Position numbers and translations under genes: made by a program. The notes below the pieces were generated by a model, which saw nothing but the letters and a program-made list of their open reading frames with translations, made no database searches and had not been told where the DNA came from. Below are positions 40,706 through 44,808 of a DNA stretch of 44,808 bases, one piece after another. This DNA is from an uncultured Actinomycetes bacterium (GTDB lineage Bacteria; Actinomycetota; Thermoleophilia; Solirubrobacterales; 70-9): positions 1 through 44,808 of the forward strand of contig CAMLHB010000002.1 of assembly GCA_946479725.1 (NCBI GenBank), given 5' to 3'. Every line of letters begins with the position of its first letter. Positions within the stretch are counted from its first letter, which is position 1.

Positions 40706-42459
40706 TGGCGCAGGGCTGGCTGCAGGTCGCCGTCTTCATCGCGGTCGTCGTCGCCTTGACGAGGCCGCTCGGCGCCTACATGGCCCGCGTCTTCACTGGC
40801 CGGCGGGTCTTCCTCACCCCAGTCCTCGGGCCAGTCGAGCGCTTCACCTATCGGGTGCTGCGGGTCGAGCCGAGCCAGGAGCAGGACTGGAAGGCATACG
40901 CCAAGAGCGTCGTCCTCTTCTCCCTGTTCTCCTGGGTCGCGCTCTACCTGATCCTGCGCACCCAAGGCGTCCAGCCGTTCAACCCCGAAGGCTTCCACTC
41001 GGCGCCGTGGGACGTCAGCTTCAACACCACGTCCTCGTTCGTCTCCAACACCAACTGGCAATACTACGGCGGCGAAACCACCCTCAGCTACTTCGCCCAG
41101 ATGGCGGGCCTGACGGTGGAGAACTTCGTCACCCCGGCGGTAGGAATCTGCGTGCTGCTCGCCTTCCTCGGCGGCATCGCCGGCCGCGCCGGTGCCGGCC
41201 TCGGCAACTTCTGGAGCGACCTGACGCGGAGCCTCTACTACGTACTGCTGCCGCTCTCGATCCTGGTCGGCCTGATCCTCGTCTCCCAAGGGGTCGTGCA
41301 GACGCTCAGCGGGGCGAGCGTCGCCCACACCATCCAGGGCGCCGAACAGACCCTCGCCTTCGGCCCGGCCGCCTCGCAGGTCGCGATCAAGCAGCTCGGG
41401 ACCAATGGCGGCGGCTTCTTCAATGTCAACTCGGCGATGCCGTTCGAGAACCCGACCCAGCTCTCCAACTTCATCGAGCTGCTGGCGATCATCCTCATCC
41501 CCGCCGCGCTCACCTACACCTACGGCCGCATGGTCGGCCGCCAGCGCGAGGGCTGGGCGATCTTCGCGGCGATGCTGGCGATCTACGTGGCCCTGATCGC
41601 GGTGATAATCCCGGCTGAGCAGCACGGCACCCCCGCCCAGCACGCCGCCGGCACCCCGACCGCGGCGGTCTCCGGCTCGACGGGCGGCAACCTCGAAGGC
41701 AAGGAGCAGCGCAACGGGATCACCGACTCGGCGCTGTGGGCGACGACGACGACCGTCACCTCGAGCGGCTCGGTCAACTCCGCGCATGAGTCCTACACCG
41801 GGCTCGGCGGCGCCGTGCCGATGGCCGGGATGGCGACGAGCGAGGTCGTCTTCGGCGGGGTCGGCACCGGCCTCTACTCGATGCTGCTCTTCGTCCTACT
41901 CGCCGTCTTCATCGGCGGCCTGATGGTGGGCCGCACCCCCGAATACCTCGGCAAGAAGATCCAGGCGCGGGAGATCAAGCTGATCTCGCTCGGCGTGCTG
42001 TTCACGCCGCTCGCGGTGCTCGCCACCGCCGGGGTCGCGATCGCCACCGAGGCGGGCAAGCGGTCGATCTCCCAGAGCGGGCCGCAGGGCTTCTCCGAGA
42101 CCCTGTACGCCTACCTCTCCCAGGCCAACAACAACGGCTCGGCCTTCGCCGGCTACACCGGATTCGTCCAGCCGAACGCGCCTGGCAACCACGGTGCCTA
42201 CGGCATCTCCTTCGCCGACCTGCTCGGCGGCGCGACGATGACGCTGGCGCGCTTCATCCCGATCATCCTGGTCCTCGCCGTCGCCGGCTCGCTGGCGACG
42301 AAGAAGATCGCCCCCGCCGGTCCCGGCACGATGCGGACCGACACGCCGACCTTCACGATCCTCCTGGTCGGGGTCGTGATCCTGGTCGGCGCGCTCACCT
42401 TCTTCCCCGCCCTCCTGCTCGGACCGATCGTCCAGAGCCTGACCACGAGGCTCTTCTGA
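40705..42459 (+). CDS. kdpA: KdpA, potassium-binding subunit of K+-transporting ATPase
   Basis: 584 residues, ATG 40705. A polytopic protein with about ten TM segments and four degenerate pore loops. Visible filter-region motifs are NTTSSFVSNTNWQYYGGE, KQLGTNGGGFFNVNSAMPFENPT and the later AYLSQANNNGSAFAGY. The length is near the family norm (about 555-600). It binds and passes K+, which KdpB pumps by ATP hydrolysis. It is preceded by kdpF and followed after 1 nt by kdpC rather than kdpB. Confidence 0.96.
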   Translation: MAQGWLQVAVFIAVVVALTRPLGAYMARVFTGRRVFLTPVLGPVERFTYRVLRVEPSQEQDWKAYAKSVVLFSLFSWVALYLILRTQGVQPFNPEGFHSAPWDVSFNTTSSFVSNTNWQYYGGETTLSYFAQMAGLTVENFVTPAVGICVLLAFLGGIAGRAGAGLGNFWSDLTRSLYYVLLPLSILVGLILVSQGVVQTLSGASVAHTIQGAEQTLAFGPAASQVAIKQLGTNGGGFFNVNSAMPFENPTQLSNFIELLAIILIPAALTYTYGRMVGRQREGWAIFAAMLAIYVALIAVIIPAEQHGTPAQHAAGTPTAAVSGSTGGNLEGKEQRNGITDSALWATTTTVTSSGSVNSAHESYTGLGGAVPMAGMATSEVVFGGVGTGLYSMLLFVLLAVFIGGLMVGRTPEYLGKKIQAREIKLISLGVLFTPLAVLATAGVAIATEAGKRSISQSGPQGFSETLYAYLSQANNNGSAFAGYTGFVQPNAPGNHGAYGISFADLLGGATMTLARFIPIILVLAVAGSLATKKIAPAGPGTMRTDTPTFTILLVGVVILVGALTFFPALLLGPIVQSLTTRLF

Positions 42460-42460
42460 G

Positions 42461-43042
42461 ATGCGGCGCACGGCTACCACCGCCTTGATCGCGGTCCTCG
42501 GCTTCACGCTGGTCTTCGGCCTCGCCTATCCGCTGGCGATGACCGCGATCTCGCAGCTTGCCTTCCCCGGCGAGGCGAACGGCTCGAAGATCACGGTCGG
42601 CGGCCGGCTCGTCGGCTCGAAGCTGATCGCCCAGGGGTTCAACGGCAAGGGGTACTTCCACCCGCGGCCCTCGCAGTCCGAATACGCCGCCGACACCACC
42701 TACTTCTCCAACCTCGGTCCCAACAGCAGCGAAGCGCGCGAATCGGTCCGGGAAAACCTCGCGGCCTACCTCAAGCTGAACAAGCCCTACGATCGCTCGC
42801 TGAGCCGCGAAAGGGTCCCGGTCGACGCGATCACGACCTCGGGCTCGGGGGTCGATCCCGAAATCTCGGAAGCCAACGCGCTGATCCAGGCCCATCGGGT
42901 CGCGGCGGTGCGCAAGCTGCCCCTGAGCGGAGTCGAAGAACTGATCTCCGACCACACCAGCGGGCGCTTCCTCGGCATCTTCGGGGAGCCGGGGGTCAAC
43001 GTCCTGCAACTCAACCTCGCCCTCGATGAAGGGCGCCGCTGA
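42461..43042 (+). CDS. kdpC: KdpC, small subunit of K+-transporting ATPase
   Basis: 193 residues, ATG 42461. One N-terminal TM ([27 protein letters not shown]) is followed by the conserved external domain: [52 protein letters not shown], and [19 protein letters not shown]. These are strong KdpC signatures. KdpC helps hold the complex and raises ATP affinity. It lies between kdpA and kdpB, which is unusual. The spacing to kdpB is 1 nt. Confidence 0.95.
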   Translation: MRRTATTALIAVLGFTLVFGLAYPLAMTAISQLAFPGEANGSKITVGGRLVGSKLIAQGFNGKGYFHPRPSQSEYAADTTYFSNLGPNSSEARESVRENLAAYLKLNKPYDRSLSRERVPVDAITTSGSGVDPEISEANALIQAHRVAAVRKLPLSGVEELISDHTSGRFLGIFGEPGVNVLQLNLALDEGRR

Positions 43043-43043
43043 G

Positions 43044-44808
43044 ATGAGCATCGAGACCAAGCCCCGATCGCTGTTCGACCCCGAGATCGTGCGGCCGGCG
43101 CTGCTGGAGGCCGTGCGCAAGCTCGACCCGCGCGTTCAGGTCCGCAACCCGGTGATGTTCGTGGTCGAGATCGGCGCGGCGATCACCACCGTCGCCTGGT
43201 TGATCCGGGTCTTCGGCGGCGGGCCGCTCGGCGGCGGCCAGGAGCCCGCCTGGTTCACCTTCACGGTGTCGCTTTGGCTGTGGCTGACGGTCGTCTTCGC
43301 CAACCTCGCCGAGGCGCTGGCCGAGGGCCGTGGCCGCGCGCAGGCCCAGAGTCTGCGGGCGATGCGGACCGAGACCACGGCCACCCTCCGCGACGGCGGC
43401 ACGAAGGCCGCCTCGGAACTGGTCCGGGGCGACGTGGTCGTTGTCCTCGCCGGAGAGACGATCCCCGGTGACGGCACGGTGGTCGAGGGGATCGCCTCGG
43501 TCGATGAGTCGGCGATCACCGGAGAGTCGGCGCCGGTGATCCGCGAGGCAGGCGGCGACCGCTCGGCCGTCACCGGCGGCACCAAGGTCCTCTCCGACCG
43601 GATCGTGGTCGAGATCACCCAGGAGCCGGGCAAATCGTTCCTCGATCGGATGATCGGCCTGGTCGAGGGTGCCGAGCGGCGCAAGACCCCGAATGAGATC
43701 GCGCTCGGCATCCTGCTTGCGGCGCTGACGCTGGTCTTCATCCTCGTAGTCGTCTCGCTGCGGCCGTTCGCGCTCTTCGCCGGCACCGAACTCTCCGAGA
43801 CGACGCTGATCGCGCTGCTGGTGGCATTGATCCCGACGACGATCGGCGCCCTGCTCTCGGCGATCGGGATCGCCGGCATGGATCGGCTGGTGCGGCGCAA
43901 CGTGCTCGCCCTCTCCGGCCGGGCCGTCGAGGCGTCCGGGGACTGCGACGTGCTGCTGCTCGACAAGACCGGGACGATCACGCTCGGCAACCGCGAGGCG
44001 GTCGAATTCCACCCGATGCCGGGGGTGAGCGCGGAGGAGCTGGCGGAGGCCGCACAGATGTCCTCGCTTGCCGACGAGACCCCGGAGGGCCGCTCGATCG
44101 TCGTCCTCGCCAAGACCTACGGCATCCGCGAGCACGACTTCGACGGGCACGAGCCGAACTTCGTCCCCTTCACGGCCGAGACGCGGATGAGCGGCGTCGA
44201 CTTCAACGGCACCCGCCTGCGCAAGGGCGCCGGAGACGCGATCGAGTCGTGGGTGGTCTCCGAGGGTGGTCGCCCTCCCGCCGAGCTGCGGGGCGAGCTC
44301 GACCGGATCGGCCGCGAGGGCGGCACCCCGCTGGCGGTTGCCCGCGACGAGCGCGTACTGGGCGTCGTCTACCTCAAGGACGTGGTCAAGGAAGGGATGA
44401 AGGCCCGCTTCGACCAGCTGCGGGCGATGGGCATCCGCACGATCATGGTGACGGGCGACAACCGGCTCACCGCGGCGAAGATCGCCGAGGAGGCGGGAGT
44501 GGACGACTTCCTCCCTGAAGCGACCCCGGAGCGCAAGCTGGAGCTGATCCGCGAGCAGCAGGCCGACGGGCGGCTGGTCGCGATGACCGGCGACGGGACC
44601 AACGATGCGCCAGCGCTCGCCCAGGCCGATGTCGGCGTAGCGATGAACACCGGCACCCAGGCGGCGCGCGAGGCGGGCAACATGGTCGACCTCGACTCCA
44701 ACCCGACCAAGCTCATCGAGATCGTCGAGGTCGGCAAGCAGCTGCTCATCACCCGCGGCGCGCTGACGACGTTCTCGATCGCCAACGACGTGGCCAAGTA
44801 CTTCGCCA
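43044..44808 (+). CDS. kdpB: KdpB, P-type ATPase subunit (3' truncated by window end)
   Basis: At least 588 residues from ATG 43044, with the frame open at the right edge; the usual length is about 680-700. P-type ATPase motifs are present in order: [14 protein letters not shown] (actuator TGES), [14 protein letters not shown] (phosphorylated Asp), [16 protein letters not shown] MVTGDN, and [51 protein letters not shown] segments precede the actuator and lie at [21 protein letters not shown] and [28 protein letters not shown]. It hydrolyses ATP to drive K+ uptake through KdpA. It is the last known gene of the operon here. Confidence 0.96.
   Translation, partial: MSIETKPRSLFDPEIVRPALLEAVRKLDPRVQVRNPVMFVVEIGAAITTVAWLIRVFGGGPLGGGQEPAWFTFTVSLWLWLTVVFANLAEALAEGRGRAQAQSLRAMRTETTATLRDGGTKAASELVRGDVVVVLAGETIPGDGTVVEGIASVDESAITGESAPVIREAGGDRSAVTGGTKVLSDRIVVEITQEPGKSFLDRMIGLVEGAERRKTPNEIALGILLAALTLVFILVVVSLRPFALFAGTELSETTLIALLVALIPTTIGALLSAIGIAGMDRLVRRNVLALSGRAVEASGDCDVLLLDKTGTITLGNREAVEFHPMPGVSAEELAEAAQMSSLADETPEGRSIVVLAKTYGIREHDFDGHEPNFVPFTAETRMSGVDFNGTRLRKGAGDAIESWVVSEGGRPPAELRGELDRIGREGGTPLAVARDERVLGVVYLKDVVKEGMKARFDQLRAMGIRTIMVTGDNRLTAAKIAEEAGVDDFLPEATPERKLELIREQQADGRLVAMTGDGTNDAPALAQADVGVAMNTGTQAAREAGNMVDLDSNPTKLIEIVEVGKQLLITRGALTTFSIANDVAKYFA

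Noticed and set aside
40675..41787. 370-residue minus-strand frame over kdpA
   Set aside because: Antisense shadow of a strongly identified gene.

Overview
The window is GC-rich chromosomal DNA with dense gene packing, many GTG and TTG starts and many 1-26 nt gene overlaps. The protein repertoire points to a high-GC actinobacterium, most likely Thermoleophilia/Solirubrobacterales: very large secreted NHL/beta-propeller proteins carrying the DCRAYELVSP signature, a CU044_5270-type partner of an ECF sigma factor, several TetR regulators and a kdp locus. This assignment is an inference from gene content; no rRNA or marker gene is present.

Layout. 1-1052: end of a CocE/NonD-type hydrolase. 8354-1060 (minus): eight closely spaced genes encoding a DUF2867 protein, a carboxyl-methyltransferase-like enzyme, a phosphodiester glycosidase-like protein, a GT4 glycosyltransferase, a two-TM potassium channel, an orphan peptide-binding lipoprotein and a PAP2-type membrane phosphatase/transferase. 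The DUF2867 gene faces a TetR gene across a compact region with two divergent promoter candidates and two matching operator candidates. 9007-11368 (plus): a frameshifted membrane protein ending in a long imperfect hairpin, an LLM-class flavin oxidoreductase and a DUF1801 protein. 12834-11365 (minus): an orphan histidine kinase. 16657-12960 (minus): coupled ECF sigma factor, CU044_5270 protein and alkyl sulfatase, with a methyltransferase upstream.

27147-17645 (minus) is a five-gene, mostly overlapping operon behind a strong promoter candidate (TTGACA-N18-TAATCT). It encodes only exported proteins: a collagen-like protein, a roughly 1300-residue NHL/propeller protein, a 950-residue protein of four related Cys-containing modules, a 266-residue protein with one similar module, and a tandemly duplicated 353-residue protein. 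It looks like a coordinated envelope or surface system of unknown purpose. Next come three TetR genes and a cupin-VOC pair behind a probably leaderless, operator-bearing promoter.

About 30890-38483 is an accessory island bounded by two 40-nt tRNA-Met 3' fragments, with short tandem repeats resembling integrase arm sites. It holds an XRE antitoxin with an AT-rich palindromic operator, a decayed VapBC-like pair, an RNase HI-like protein, a coupled SIR2-HerA-KTSC operon (a SIR2-HerA-type antiphage system plus a third small gene), a divergent HNH nuclease, and a PIN-like/DUF433 toxin-antitoxin pair. No integrase is present.

38571-44808 (plus) is a potassium-uptake locus: a short KdpD-like kinase, KdpE, a small extra membrane ORF, then kdpF-kdpA-kdpC-kdpB (kdpB cut by the window end). 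The F-A-C-B order differs from the usual F-A-B-C.
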